From Achromobacter xylosoxidans (GTDB lineage: Bacteria > Pseudomonadota > Gammaproteobacteria > Burkholderiales > Burkholderiaceae_B), in NCBI RefSeq assembly GCF_014490035.1, contig NZ_CP061008.1, forward strand, positions 310,001-374,000: a stretch of DNA of 64,000 nucleotides, given 5' to 3'. The translations under genes were made by a program, and so were the position numbers. Below are positions 43,188-52,475 of the stretch, one piece after another (the stretch's first letter is position 1; every line of letters begins with the position of its first letter). The notes under the pieces are model-generated. The model was not told where the DNA came from. It made no database searches and saw only the letters and a list, made by a program, of their open reading frames with translations.

Positions 43188-43841
43188 ATGACCGCGCCCC
43201 TGCCCGATACGCCCCGCATCGAGATGTGGTTCGATTTCGCCAGCCCGTACAGCTATCTGGCCATCGAACGCGTCGACGCCCTGGCGCAAGAGGCCGGGGT
43301 CCGGGTAGATCTGCGGCCGTTCCTGCTGGGTCCGATCTTCCAGGCCCAGGGCTGGAACGACACGCCGTTCCGGCTGTTTCCGGGCAAGGGCGCCTACATG
43401 ATGCGCGACATTGCCCGCCTGGCTGAAAAGTACGGCCTGGTCTACAACCGTCCGCGCCTGTTTCCGCGCATGAGCGTGCTGCCCGCGCGCATCGCGCTGC
43501 TGGGGCAGGACGAGCCCTGGGGCCGCGATTTCTGCGTGGCCGTGTTCCGCGCCAATTTCCAGCACGACCTGGACATCCAGTCCGAGGACGTCGTGCATGG
43601 GCTGCTGACGGACCTGGGGCTGGACGCCGCCGCCTTGATCGCTCGTGGCAAGTCCGAAGCCGCCAAGGAGGCGCTGCGCCGCCAGGTCGACCGTGCCCGC
43701 AACCTGGGTCTGTTCGGCGCGCCCACATTCTTTGTGGACGGCGAGATGTTCTGGGGCAACGACCGCCTCGAAGATGCGCTGGAATGGACCCGCCGCGCGG
43801 CGCCCGCCAGCGCCTGGAGCACATCGGCCGCGCGCACTTGA
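43188..43841 (+). CDS. DsbA-family isomerase (2-hydroxychromene-2-carboxylate isomerase type)
   Basis: Kappa-class glutathione transferase/DsbA-fold protein of 217 residues. The N-terminal FDFASPYSYLAIERV has Ser in place of a CxxC pair, the rule for the 2-hydroxychromene-2-carboxylate isomerase subgroup. The cis-proline GAPTFFVDGEMFWGNDRL is at residues 175-192. It uses glutathione in aromatic degradation in known members; the substrate here is unassigned. Confidence 0.9.
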   Translation: MTAPLPDTPRIEMWFDFASPYSYLAIERVDALAQEAGVRVDLRPFLLGPIFQAQGWNDTPFRLFPGKGAYMMRDIARLAEKYGLVYNRPRLFPRMSVLPARIALLGQDEPWGRDFCVAVFRANFQHDLDIQSEDVVHGLLTDLGLDAAALIARGKSEAAKEALRRQVDRARNLGLFGAPTFFVDGEMFWGNDRLEDALEWTRRAAPASAWSTSAART

Positions 43842-43882
43842 GCGCTGCCCAAGCAAGTTTTTTCGTCAACGCAACTTCAGCA

Positions 43883-44050
43883 ATGAAAAACGCCAGCAGT
43901 GCCTATCGCGGCGCGCCCATGCCGGGCGGCCGTTCGTTCACGCAGTTCCGCGCCGCGCGCATCCGGCGCGTGTCGTTCCAGTGGAAACAGGCTGCCGATG
44001 CCGGCACGCCGGACAAGGGCAGTCCGCAAGGCGGGCCGCGGGGCCGCTAG
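43883..44050 (+). CDS. Possible small ORF after the isomerase gene
   Basis: A 55-residue frame starting MKNASSAYRGAPMPGGRSF and rich in Arg, Gly and Ser. It occupies the 237-base gap between the isomerase and the convergent DUF779 gene. There is no clear ribosome site and no recognisable motif. The composition could come from the GC-rich sequence alone. Confidence 0.2.
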   Translation: MKNASSAYRGAPMPGGRSFTQFRAARIRRVSFQWKQAADAGTPDKGSPQGGPRGR

Positions 44051-44078
44051 GACCCTGCGCGACCAGCCGGCTAGGGGC

Positions 44079-44456
44079 TCAGCCCTTGCTGACGGGCGCC
44101 ACCCGCGCCCACTCCTCGTCCGAGTACAGCCGCGAGCGCAGCAGGAAGCGCTTGCCTTCCGCGCTGTCCAGCGAGAACGCGCCGCCGCGGCCGGGCACGG
44201 CGTCGATGATGAGCTGGGTGTGCTCCCAGTACGCGAACTGGTCCTCGCCCATGTAGAACGGGCAACCTTCCAGTTCGCCCAGCAGCACATCCGATCCGCC
44301 CACCATGAATTCGCCCTGGGCATAGCACATGGGCGAACTGCCATCGCAGCAGCCGCCGGACTGGTGGAACATCAGCGGGCCGTGCTTGGCCCGCAGCGTT
44401 TCGATCAGGCTGCGCGCCTCGTCGGTGGCGACCACGCGCGGCGTTTGCTCTGCCAT
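44079..44456 (-). CDS. DUF779 protein
   Basis: Small cytoplasmic protein of 125 residues. The DUF779 signature is clear: HQSGGCCDGSSPMCY at residues 31-45 and QFAYWEHTQLIIDAVPGRGGAFSLD near residues 72-96. The conserved Cys pair suggests metal or redox chemistry. The family is nearly always encoded next to acetaldehyde-type aldehyde dehydrogenases, as here (57-base gap, same strand). A good ribosome site (AAGGAGCC) supports the ATG at 44456. Confidence 0.9.
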   Translation of the reverse strand: MAEQTPRVVATDEARSLIETLRAKHGPLMFHQSGGCCDGSSPMCYAQGEFMVGGSDVLLGELEGCPFYMGEDQFAYWEHTQLIIDAVPGRGGAFSLDSAEGKRFLLRSRLYSDEEWARVAPVSKG

Positions 44457-44513
44457 GTCAGGCTCCTTTGAGGCGCGCCGGGCCTCGCGGCCCGGCGCCG
44501 GCACACAACCGGG

Positions 44514-46043
44514 TCAGAAGAAACCCAGCTTCTTCGGCGAGTAGCTCACCAGCAGGTTCTTGGTCTGCTGATAGTGGTTGAGCATCATCTTGTGGTTCTC
44601 GCGCCCGATGCCCGATTGCTTGTAGCCGCCAAACGCCGCATGCGCAGGATAGGCGTGATAGCAGTTGGTCCACACGCGGCCCGCCTTGATGGCGCGTCCC
44701 ATGCGATAGCAGGTGTTGGCGTCGCGCGACCACACGCCCGCGCCCAGGCCGTAGAGCGTGTCGTTGGCCAGGGCCAGCGCGTCGTCGGCATCCTTGAAGG
44801 TCGTCACGGCCACCACCGGGCCGAAGATTTCCTCCTGGAACACGCGCATCTTGTTGTGGCCCTTGAACACCGTGGGCTGCACGTAATAGCCGCCTTCCAG
44901 CGCGCCCTGCATCTGCGCGCGCGAGCCGCCGGCCAGCACGTCGGCGCCTTCCTGCTTGCCGATGTCCAGGTACGACAGGATCTTCTCCAGCTGCTCGGTG
45001 GACGCCTGCGCGCCCAGCATGGTGTCCGCGTCCAGCGGATTGCCTTGCTTGATCTCGGCCACGCGCTTCAGGGCGCGTTCCATGAACTTGTCGTACAGGG
45101 ATTCCTGGATCAGCGCGCGGCTGGGGCAGGTGCAGACCTCGCCCTGGTTCAGCGCGAACATGACGAAGCCTTCGATCGCCTTGTCGAGGAAGTCATCGTC
45201 CTGCGCGGCCACGTCGGCGAAGAAGATGTTGGGCGATTTGCCGCCCAGTTCCAGCGTGACCGGAATGATGTTCTGCGAGGCGTACTGCATGATGAGGCGG
45301 CCGGTGGTGGTCTCGCCGGTGAAGGCGATCTTGGCGATGCGCTTGTTCGAGGCCAGCGGCTTGCCCGCTTCCAGGCCGAAGCCCGTGACCACGTTCACCA
45401 CGCCCGGGGGCAGGATGTCGCCGATCAGTTCCATCAGCAGCAGGATGCCCAGCGGCGTCTGCTCGGCGGGCTTGAGCACCACGCAGTTGCCTGCGGCCAG
45501 GGCCGGCGCCAGCTTCCACGCGGCCATCAGGATGGGGAAGTTCCACGGAATGATCTGGCCCACCACGCCCAGCGGTTCGTTGAAGTGATAGGCCACGGTG
45601 TCGTGGTCGATCTCGGACAGCGAGCCTTCCTGGCTGCGGATGCAAGAGGCGAAGTAGCGGAAGTGGTCGATCGCCAGCGGGATGTCGGCGGCGCGCGCTT
45701 CGCGGATGGGCTTGCCGTTGTCCCAGGTTTCGGCCGTGGCCAGGCGCTCCAGGTTCGCCTCCATCACGTCGGCGATCTGCATCAGCATGCGGGCGCGCTG
45801 CGCGGCCGGGGTCGCTCCCCATTTCGGCGCGGCGCGATGCGCGGCGTCCAGCGCCAGTTCGATGTCGCGCTCCTTGGAGCGGGCATTGCGCGTCAGCACC
45901 TGGCCCGTGACCGGCGTGACGTTGTCGAAGTATTCGCCGTCGGAGGGCTTCTGCCATTTGCCGTCGATGAAATTGTCGTACTGGGTCTTCAGGTCCAGGC
46001 GCGTGCCGTAGGAGTCGGGGGTGATGCGGGTCGCGATGTCCAT
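44514..46043 (-). CDS. NAD-dependent acetaldehyde-type aldehyde dehydrogenase (ExaC/AldB)
   Basis: Aldehyde dehydrogenase of 509 residues closest to the ExaC/AldB acetaldehyde group, which has an insertion before the active site. Catalytic Glu265 (LELGGKSP) and Cys304 (GEVCTCPSR) are present, with PWNFP near residue 166. ExaC oxidises acetaldehyde from ethanol. It has a sigma-54 promoter 53 bases upstream at 46096-46111 and is divergent from an AcoR-type activator gene. Together with DUF779 it forms an operon. Confidence 0.92.
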   Translation of the reverse strand: MDIATRITPDSYGTRLDLKTQYDNFIDGKWQKPSDGEYFDNVTPVTGQVLTRNARSKERDIELALDAAHRAAPKWGATPAAQRARMLMQIADVMEANLERLATAETWDNGKPIREARAADIPLAIDHFRYFASCIRSQEGSLSEIDHDTVAYHFNEPLGVVGQIIPWNFPILMAAWKLAPALAAGNCVVLKPAEQTPLGILLLMELIGDILPPGVVNVVTGFGLEAGKPLASNKRIAKIAFTGETTTGRLIMQYASQNIIPVTLELGGKSPNIFFADVAAQDDDFLDKAIEGFVMFALNQGEVCTCPSRALIQESLYDKFMERALKRVAEIKQGNPLDADTMLGAQASTEQLEKILSYLDIGKQEGADVLAGGSRAQMQGALEGGYYVQPTVFKGHNKMRVFQEEIFGPVVAVTTFKDADDALALANDTLYGLGAGVWSRDANTCYRMGRAIKAGRVWTNCYHAYPAHAAFGGYKQSGIGRENHKMMLNHYQQTKNLLVSYSPKKLGFF

Positions 46044-46095
46044 GCTTGTCTCCGGTATTGTGGGGGTGCGGCAGTCGGCTGCCTGTCCTTTATCA

Positions 46096-46111
46096 AGCAA
46101 GGAGCGTGCCA
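46096..46111 (-). promoter_or_regulatory. Sigma-54 (-24/-12) promoter of the aldehyde dehydrogenase operon
   Basis: On the minus strand, TGGCAC-N5-TTGCT, which meets the full consensus for RpoN promoters, including exact GG and GC spacing. It lies about 53 bases ahead of the aldehyde dehydrogenase start at 46043. The enhancer-binding activator at 46351, read in the opposite direction, has the matching GAFTGA motif. Confidence 0.88.
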
Positions 46112-46206
46112 GTCGGTGCTTCCCCGCTGGACAGCCCGCGGCTTGCATGCGAAAGTAGGTTTCCAAAATGGGGCGACGTGCAGCAATGCCCCAGAGGGCC
46201 GGCCCG

Positions 46207-46281
46207 CCGCCGGGCCGCCCCTGGGCGGGTCAGCTCCCCAGGGGGCAGGCAGTCCGCGTAGCGGGCGCGGCGTGAGGGCTC
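46207..46281 (-). repeat. Diverged copy of the dispersed GC-rich repeat
   Basis: On the minus strand this aligns with the tandem copies at 23243-23401: GAGCCC-x-CACGCCGCGCCCGC, then GCCTGCCCCC, then GGGGCGGCCCGGCGG. By eye roughly 75-80 percent of positions match. It lies inside the promoter region between the sigma-54 promoter and the activator gene. Confidence 0.6.
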
Positions 46282-46287
46282 GCTCCC

Positions 46288-46304
46288 TGTCGCTTTTTGC
46301 GACA
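46288..46304. promoter_or_regulatory. Palindromic putative upstream activating sequence
   Basis: TGTCGC-N5-GCGACA, a perfect inverted repeat, lies about 180 bases from the sigma-54 promoter and just before the activator start. A longer-spaced ACAGG...CCTGT inverted repeat follows at 46314-46334. This type of site suits a dimeric enhancer-binding protein of the AcoR type; binding is inferred. Confidence 0.45.
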
Positions 46305-46350
46305 TCGTCGCGGAACAGGTGTCGCAGAACGCCTGTCCCAGGAGACATGC

Positions 46351-48231
46351 ATGGCCACTCATTCCCGTCAGCACGCGCTGACGCAAGCGCGCCTGCTGTT
46401 CAACCAGCAAGGCGCGGTGCCCGGCGGCATGGTCGCCGAGCCCATCCTGCGGTCGTGGCGTCGCTGCGCCGACCTGGGCTTCGACATGCGCGGCGTGCGC
46501 CGCGCCGAGCTCATGACCCAGGGCGAGTTGCGCGAGGCCCAGCAGCGCAACGAGGCGCTGCGCAGGCTGTCCGAACCCGCCATATCCCTGCTGCGCCGCC
46601 AGGCCGGCGGCAGCGGCGGCCTGGTGATCCTGTCCGACGCGCAAGGCCTGGTGCTGGACTCCGACGGCGACACCGGTTTCGCCCAGCGCGCCTCGCGCGT
46701 GGCGCTGATGCCCGGCGCGCCCTGGGACGAAGCGGCGGCAGGCACCAACGCCATCGGCACCGCGCTGGTGGAAGGCCGGCCCATCGCCGTGCATGGCGCG
46801 GAACACTATTTCGAACCCAACCGCATCCTGACCTGCGCCGCCGTCCCCATTACCGACAGCGAGGGCCGCACGCTGGGCGTGCTGGACCTGTCCAGCCCGG
46901 CGCGCGACCTGCGGCCCGACGTGCTGGAACTGGTGCGCGCCGCCGTGGACCTGATCGAGCACCGTTTGTTTGAACAGGCCTACGAGCAGCACGCCGTGCT
47001 GCGGCTGCACGTGGACCATTCCGGACTGGGCGCGCCCGGCGAGGGCCTGCTGGCCTTCCAGGGCGACCTGCTGATCGGCGCCAACCGCCGCGCCTTGCAG
47101 GCGCTGGGCCTGGCGCCCACCGCACTGGGCGTGTACCGCTACGCCGACGTATTCGACGGCGACATGGAGCGCTGCCCCGACGCGGCGGGCCGGGTGCAGG
47201 CGCGCTCGGGCGCCGTGTACCACGCGCGCCTGCGCTGGCCGCGTTCGCGCGCGCCACAGGCGCCGGCGCGGCCAGCGCTGCCGCCCGCGGCCGGCCCGCG
47301 CCCCGCCGAACCGAGTTTCGATGCCGCAACCCTGGGCGCGCTGGCACGCGCCGTGCACCTGTCGGATGCGGACGTGTCGATTCTGCTGCAAGGCGAAACC
47401 GGCGTGGGCAAGGAAGTGTTCGCGCGCCAGCTGCATGCGCGCAGCAAGCGCGCCTGCGGGCCGTTCGTGGCGGTGAACTGCGCGGCGTTGCCGGAAAGCC
47501 TGATCGAATCCGAGCTGTTCGGCTATGAAGACGGCGCCTTCACTGGCGCGAGGCGCCAGGGCAGCAAGGGACTGCTGCGCCAGGCGCACGGCGGCGTGCT
47601 GTTCCTGGACGAGATCGGCGACATGCCGCTGATGCTGCAATCGCGCTTGCTGCGCGTGCTGCAGACGCGTGAAGTCTCGCCGCTGGGCGCGGCCAGGCCT
47701 GTGTCCGTGGACTTCGCGCTGGTGTGCGCGACACACCGGCCGCTGGCGCACGAGGGGCCCGACGCGCCGGTGCGCCCGGACCTGTATTTCCGCATCGCCG
47801 AATACACCGTCACGCTGGAACCGTTGCGTGCACGCGCCGACCGCCTGGAGCTGCTGCGTGGCCTGTGGGCGGCGCAAGGCGCAGGCCCTGTGCTGCCGGC
47901 CGAGATCGAAGCCATCCTGGCCGCCTATTCATGGCCCGGAAACTACCGGCAACTGGCGGCCGTGCTGCGCACATTGCACGTGCTGGCGGGACCTGCCGGC
48001 GTCGTCGAGGCCGACATGCTGCCCGCCGACATCCGCGGCGCGGCGTCTGCGCCGCAAGCCGCAGGCAAAGACGTTGATCCTGCGAATCTGCAAGCCATGA
48101 CGGACGCCGCGATCCACAACGCCCTGGCCGCCCATGGCGGCAATGTCAGCCGCGCTGCGCGCGCGCTGGGCGTGCATCGCAGCACGCTTTATCGCCGCGT
48201 TGCGGCGCTGGGCGCGCCGCGTGCGAGGTAG
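46351..48231 (+). CDS. AcoR-type sigma-54-dependent activator
   Basis: Enhancer-binding protein of 626 residues. A GAF sensor domain occupies about residues 65-210. The AAA+ domain at about 330-555 has Walker A GETGVGKE, Walker [13 protein letters not shown] and the GAFTGA motif ([11 protein letters not shown], near residue 395) that contacts sigma-54. A Fis-type helix-turn-helix closes the protein ([20 protein letters not shown]). AcoR-like proteins activate acetoin/alcohol/aldehyde genes, so the divergent ALDH-DUF779 operon with its RpoN promoter is the obvious target. An AGGAGACATGC site supports the ATG at 46351. Confidence 0.92.
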   Translation: MATHSRQHALTQARLLFNQQGAVPGGMVAEPILRSWRRCADLGFDMRGVRRAELMTQGELREAQQRNEALRRLSEPAISLLRRQAGGSGGLVILSDAQGLVLDSDGDTGFAQRASRVALMPGAPWDEAAAGTNAIGTALVEGRPIAVHGAEHYFEPNRILTCAAVPITDSEGRTLGVLDLSSPARDLRPDVLELVRAAVDLIEHRLFEQAYEQHAVLRLHVDHSGLGAPGEGLLAFQGDLLIGANRRALQALGLAPTALGVYRYADVFDGDMERCPDAAGRVQARSGAVYHARLRWPRSRAPQAPARPALPPAAGPRPAEPSFDAATLGALARAVHLSDADVSILLQGETGVGKEVFARQLHARSKRACGPFVAVNCAALPESLIESELFGYEDGAFTGARRQGSKGLLRQAHGGVLFLDEIGDMPLMLQSRLLRVLQTREVSPLGAARPVSVDFALVCATHRPLAHEGPDAPVRPDLYFRIAEYTVTLEPLRARADRLELLRGLWAAQGAGPVLPAEIEAILAAYSWPGNYRQLAAVLRTLHVLAGPAGVVEADMLPADIRGAASAPQAAGKDVDPANLQAMTDAAIHNALAAHGGNVSRAARALGVHRSTLYRRVAALGAPRAR

Positions 48232-48239
48232 TTTTTCGC

Positions 48240-49028
48240 CTAGCCCATCAGGCGCGCAAGTTCCGCGCCCGGATCCTTGGCGCGCATGAAGGCTTCGCCC
48301 ACCAGGAAGGCGTCGACCTTGTGCTGGCGCATCAGCTGCACGTCTTCCGGCTTGAGGATGCCGCTTTCGGTCACGACGCGCTTGCCGGCGGGGATCCGGG
48401 GCAGCAGGTCCAGGGTGTTCGACAGGCTGGTCTCGAAGGTGCGCAGGTTGCGGTTGTTGATGCCGAGCAGCGGCGTCTTCATGGTCAGCGCGACGTCCAG
48501 TTCCTGGGCGTCGTGCACTTCCACCAGCACGTCCATGCCCAGTTCCATTGCCAGCGTTTCATAGTCGCGCAGTTGCGCGGGGCTGAGCGCGGCCACGATC
48601 AGCAGCACGCAGTCCGCGCCCATGGCGCGCGCGACGATGATCTGGTACGGGTCGATCACGAAGTCCTTGCGCAGCACCGGCAGCGAGCAGGCCGCGCGCG
48701 CCTGGCGCAGGTGGTCGTGGGAACCCTGGAAGAACTGCACATCGGTCAGCACCGACAGGCAGGCCGCGCCGTGCACCGCATAGGTGGCGGCGATTTCCGG
48801 GGGATTGAAAGGGTCGCGCAGCACGCCCTTGGACGGCGAGGCCTTCTTGATTTCGGCGATGACGCCGGGCTTGCCTTGCGAGATCTTGTCTTCGATGGCT
48901 TGGGCAAAGCCACGCACGTCCTGCCGCGCCTGCGCTTCGCGCAGGACTTCGGCTTCGCTGCGCATCTGGCGAGCGGCGGCGACTTCCTCGGCCTTGACGG
49001 CGAGGATCTTCGCGAGAATATCGTTCAT
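48240..49028 (-). CDS. trpC: Indole-3-glycerol phosphate synthase
   Basis: TIM-barrel enzyme of 262 residues converting carboxyphenylamino-deoxyribulose phosphate to indole-3-glycerol phosphate. Motifs are KKASPSKG near residue 62, [13 protein letters not shown] near residue 117, [11 protein letters not shown] near residue 187, and ESGI near residue 220. It is monofunctional, without the TrpF domain found in enterics. It is the last gene of trpEGDC and overlaps trpD by 4 bases. Confidence 0.97.
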   Translation of the reverse strand: MNDILAKILAVKAEEVAAARQMRSEAEVLREAQARQDVRGFAQAIEDKISQGKPGVIAEIKKASPSKGVLRDPFNPPEIAATYAVHGAACLSVLTDVQFFQGSHDHLRQARAACSLPVLRKDFVIDPYQIIVARAMGADCVLLIVAALSPAQLRDYETLAMELGMDVLVEVHDAQELDVALTMKTPLLGINNRNLRTFETSLSNTLDLLPRIPAGKRVVTESGILKPEDVQLMRQHKVDAFLVGEAFMRAKDPGAELARLMG

Positions 49029-50056
49029 TTCAGGAATTTCCGGGTATATGCGCAGAATTCTTCCAGCTTGGCTCGCGCCGCGCCGGTGGAGATAAGTTCA
49101 AATGCTAGAGCCAATGCCTCGGGAATGGAATCGGCCTTATTGCCAGCATAGATGGCGAGTCCCGCATTGAGCGCGACGATGTCGCGGGCGGTGCCTTCGA
49201 CATTTTCGAGCGCTTCGATGACAAGCTCACGCGATTGTTCGCGATTGGACACCTTGATGCTCCGGTTGGACATCATGGATAGCCCGTAGTCCTCGGGGTG
49301 GATCTCATATTCGAGGACTTTCCCGTCCTTGAGTTCCCCGACCAGGGTGGCGCCGCCCAGCGAGGCCTCGTCCATGCCGTCCTTGCCGTGCACCACCAGC
49401 ACGTGGCGCGACCCCAGGCGTTCCAGCACGCGCACCTGGATGCCGACCAGGTCGGGGTGGAAAACACCCATCAGCTGGTTGGCGGCGCCGGCCGGGTTGG
49501 TCAGCGGACCCAGGATGTTGAAGATGGTGCGCACGGCCAGTTCCTTGCGCACGGCAGCCACGTTCTTCATGGCGCCATGGTGGGCGGGCGCGAACATGAA
49601 GCCGATGCCGGTGGCCTGGATGCACTCGGCCACCTGTTCGGGCGTCAGCACCAGGTTGGCGCCCAGGGCTTCCAGCACGTCGGCGCTGCCGCTGGAGGAC
49701 GAGGCGCTGCGGTTGCCGTGCTTGGCGATCGGCACGCCGGCCGCCGCCGCCACGAACATGGCAGTGGTGGAAATGTTGAAGGTGTGGCTGCCGTCGCCGC
49801 CGGTGCCGCACATGTCCAGCAGGTCGGCGGGGTTCGGGGTGACCACGGGCGTGGCGAATTCGCGCATGACCTGCGCGGCCGCGGTGATCTCGCCGATGGT
49901 CTCTTTCTTCACGCGCAGGCCCATCAGCAAGGCGCTTGCGATCTGCGGCGACATTTCGCCGCGCATCAGCATGCGCATGAGATGCAGCATTTCGTCGTGG
50001 AAGATTTCGCGGTGTTCAATGCAGCGCGTCAGCGCTTCGGCGGGGGAAATAGTCAC
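49025..50056 (-). CDS. trpD: Anthranilate phosphoribosyltransferase
   Basis: Transfers phosphoribosyl from PRPP to anthranilate. The 343-residue protein has the PRPP loop [12 protein letters not shown] near residue 85 and the anthranilate-site [21 protein letters not shown] near residue 110. It is separate from trpG, whereas enterics fuse the two. It starts 13 bases after trpG and its end overlaps trpC (ATGA). Confidence 0.97.
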   Translation of the reverse strand: MTISPAEALTRCIEHREIFHDEMLHLMRMLMRGEMSPQIASALLMGLRVKKETIGEITAAAQVMREFATPVVTPNPADLLDMCGTGGDGSHTFNISTTAMFVAAAAGVPIAKHGNRSASSSSGSADVLEALGANLVLTPEQVAECIQATGIGFMFAPAHHGAMKNVAAVRKELAVRTIFNILGPLTNPAGAANQLMGVFHPDLVGIQVRVLERLGSRHVLVVHGKDGMDEASLGGATLVGELKDGKVLEYEIHPEDYGLSMMSNRSIKVSNREQSRELVIEALENVEGTARDIVALNAGLAIYAGNKADSIPEALALAFELISTGAARAKLEEFCAYTRKFLK

Positions 50057-50068
50057 GATGCGTCCTTC

Positions 50069-50635
50069 TTAGGCGAGGTTCAGGAAATTGCGGAGCAGGG
50101 CATGGCCGTGCTCGCTGAGCACCGACTCGGGATGGAACTGTACTCCGTATAGCGGCAAGGTCTTGTGGCGCACGCCCATGATGTCGCCGTCCGGCGCGGT
50201 CGCGGTCACGGCCAGGCAGTCGGGCAGGGTGGCGGGGTCGATGGTCAGCGAGTTGTAACGGATCACGGTGTACGGGGTGGGCAGACCGGTGAAGATGTCC
50301 GTGCCCGTGTGCGAGATCCGCACGGTCTTGCCGTGCATGATCTGCTGCGCGCGCACGATGTCGCCGCCGTAGGCCGCGCCGATGGCCTGATGGCCCAGGC
50401 ACACGCCCAGGATGGGCTTCTTGCCGGCAAAGGTCTGGATCACGGGCACCGAGATGCCTGCTTCGGCCGGCGAGCAGGGGCCGGGCGACACGCAGATGCG
50501 GTCCGGATTCATTGCGGCGATCTCTTCCAGCGTGATCTGGTCGTTGCGCGCCACGCGCACGTCTTCGCCCAGTTCACCGAAGTACTGCACCAGGTTGTAG
50601 GTGAAAGAGTCGTAGTTGTCGATCATCAACAGCAT
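50069..50635 (-). CDS. trpG: Anthranilate synthase glutamine amidotransferase subunit
   Basis: Class I glutaminase of 188 residues that supplies ammonia to TrpE. The nucleophile is Cys79 in [10 protein letters not shown] and the His-Glu pair is in VQFHPES near residue 170. It could also serve PabB for folate synthesis, as is known in bacteria with a single amphibolic subunit. It starts 56 bases after trpE, on the same strand. Confidence 0.96.
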   Translation of the reverse strand: MLLMIDNYDSFTYNLVQYFGELGEDVRVARNDQITLEEIAAMNPDRICVSPGPCSPAEAGISVPVIQTFAGKKPILGVCLGHQAIGAAYGGDIVRAQQIMHGKTVRISHTGTDIFTGLPTPYTVIRYNSLTIDPATLPDCLAVTATAPDGDIMGVRHKTLPLYGVQFHPESVLSEHGHALLRNFLNLA

Positions 50636-50691
50636 TTAATTCTCCTGTGGGGCCGCCCGGCGGCCCGGATATGTCCGGTGGGGGCGGGGCC

Positions 50692-52212
50692 TCAGATGGG
50701 TTCGTCCAGGCCGTGCTGCACCTGTTCCGCGGCGCGCAGCACCGCGCGGGCCTTGGCTTCGGTTTCGGCCCATTCGGCTTCGGGGTTGGAGTCGGCCACG
50801 ATGCCGGCGGCGGCCTGCACGTACAGCGTGCCGTCCTTGATGACGCCGGTGCGGATGGCGATGGCCACGTCCATTTCGCCGCCGTAGCTCAGGTAGCCAG
50901 CCGCGCCGCCGTAGATGCCGCGGCGCACGGGCTCCAGCTCGTCGATGATCTTCATGGCCTCGACCTTGGGTGCGCCGGTCAGGGTGCCTGCGGGGAAGGA
51001 CGCGCGCAGCACGTCCATGCTGCTCATGCCGGGGTTCAGCGTGCCGGTGACGTTGGACACCAGATGCATCACGTGCGAGTAGCGTTCGATCACCATGGTG
51101 TCGCTGACCTTGACCGAGCCCACCTGGGCCACGCGGCCCACGTCGTTGCGCGCCAGGTCGATCAGCATCACGTGCTCGGCCACTTCCTTGGGATCGGCCT
51201 TCAGTTCGGCGGCCAGGGCGGCGTCTTCCTCGGGCGTGCCGCCGCGCTTGCGGGTGCCGGCGAGGGGACGGATCGTAATCTGCGACTTGGGCTCGCCGTT
51301 TTCCACCACGCGCTCCTGGCGCACCAGGATTTCCGGCGACGCGCCGACCACCTGGAAGTCGCCGAAGTTCCAGAAGTACATGTAGGGGGAGGGATTGAGC
51401 GACCGCAGGGCGCGGTAGAGGGAGAGAGGGGAATCGCGGAAGGGCTTGGCGATGACCTGGCCGATCTGCACCTGCATCAGGTCGCCGGCGGCGATGTGTT
51501 CCTTGGCGCGGTGCACGGCCGCCAGATAGTCTTCCTTCTTGAAGTCGCGCCGCTCTTCGGTCTGCATGCTGGCGTGGCTGTAGGGAATTTCCACCGGGCG
51601 TCGCAGTCGGGCGCGCAGGTCGTGCAGGCGCTGCTGGGCGCGGCTGTAGGCTTCGGGCTGGCTCGGGTCCGCGTAGACCATCAGGTAGATCCGGCCAGCC
51701 AGGTTGTCGACGATGACCAGCTCGTCCACGTGCATCAGCATCAGGTCGGGCGTGCCGCCTTCCATGCCGGCGGGAAATGGCTTGACCGCCGGGCCCAGGC
51801 AGGGCTCGATGTGGCGCACCGTGTCGTAACCGAAGTAGCCGGCCAGGCCGCCGCAGAAGCGCGGCATGCCGGGACGCAGGGCGACCTTGAAGCGGCTCTG
51901 GTATTGCTCGATGAAGGCCAGCGGATCGCCGTCATGGGTCTCGGCGACCTTGCCGTCGTGCAGCACCTCGGTGCGGGTGCCGCTGGCGCGGATCACCGTG
52001 CGGGCCGGCAGGCCGATGAAGGAGTAGCGGCCGAAGCGTTCGCCGCCCACCACCGATTCCATCAGGCAGGTCATGCGCCCGCCCTGGGGGCCGGCGTGCG
52101 CGAGCTTCAGGTAGATGCCCAGCGGGGTGTCCAGGTCGGCATAGGTTTCCGCGACCAGCGGGATGCGGTTGTAGCCTTGTGCGGCGAGGGCCTTGAATTC
52201 GATTTCGGTCAT
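50692..52212 (-). CDS. trpE: Anthranilate synthase component I
   Basis: Chorismate-using enzyme of 506 residues. The tryptophan feedback site region is TCLMESVVGGERFGRYSF near residues 48-65. The catalytic core shows IRPLAGTRKRG near residue 304, DLARNDVGRV near residue 350 and GAPKVEAM near residue 418. It lies downstream of a leader peptide and attenuator at 52260-52432, so it is controlled by both feedback inhibition and transcription attenuation. Confidence 0.97.
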   Translation of the reverse strand: MTEIEFKALAAQGYNRIPLVAETYADLDTPLGIYLKLAHAGPQGGRMTCLMESVVGGERFGRYSFIGLPARTVIRASGTRTEVLHDGKVAETHDGDPLAFIEQYQSRFKVALRPGMPRFCGGLAGYFGYDTVRHIEPCLGPAVKPFPAGMEGGTPDLMLMHVDELVIVDNLAGRIYLMVYADPSQPEAYSRAQQRLHDLRARLRRPVEIPYSHASMQTEERRDFKKEDYLAAVHRAKEHIAAGDLMQVQIGQVIAKPFRDSPLSLYRALRSLNPSPYMYFWNFGDFQVVGASPEILVRQERVVENGEPKSQITIRPLAGTRKRGGTPEEDAALAAELKADPKEVAEHVMLIDLARNDVGRVAQVGSVKVSDTMVIERYSHVMHLVSNVTGTLNPGMSSMDVLRASFPAGTLTGAPKVEAMKIIDELEPVRRGIYGGAAGYLSYGGEMDVAIAIRTGVIKDGTLYVQAAAGIVADSNPEAEWAETEAKARAVLRAAEQVQHGLDEPI

Positions 52213-52259
52213 GTCGGGTCTCGTGAGCGATTTATCTGCTATCGGACCAGGCGCGCAAC

Positions 52260-52294
52260 AAAAAAGCCCGGTCCAGGTTACTGGTTCCGGGCTT
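52260..52294 (-). terminator. trp attenuator terminator
   Basis: On the minus strand, AAGCCCGG...CCGGGCTT hairpin (52287-52294 with 52264-52271) with an inner CCAG/CTGG pair and a run of six T residues, ending 48 bases before the trpE ATG. Its 5' arm contains CCCGGAA (52285-52291), which can instead pair with TTCCGGG at 52367-52373 inside the leader peptide gene. This gives mutually exclusive folds of the kind used in trp attenuation. Confidence 0.88.
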
Positions 52295-52357
52295 GGCTCT
52301 GTGATTATTTACACAGCTACGGCACTAGGCGGCATACGCGTCCAGGGCCGGGAGGGA

Positions 52358-52432
52358 TCATCGCCACCCGGAAGACAAACGCCACCAGCGCCACGAGGCG
52401 CCGAGCATTTGGTTCTGGATGGAAACGTTCAT
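52358..52432 (-). CDS. trpL: trp operon leader peptide
   Basis: A 24-residue frame, MNVSIQNQMLGASWRWWRL followed by SSGWR. It has four Trp codons (residues 14, 16, 17, 23), three of them within four codons. A random 24-codon frame almost never contains these. Stop is TGA at 52358-52360. It lies 64 bases before the attenuator hairpin and 145 before trpE. Ribosome stalling at the Trp codons when Trp-tRNA is scarce would favour read-through into trpEGDC. Confidence 0.9.
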   Translation of the reverse strand: MNVSIQNQMLGASWRWWRLSSGWR

Positions 52433-52475
52433 TGAGCTTTGTTCAGTATTGAATTCGCGGTGCGCCGCCGGGTGT

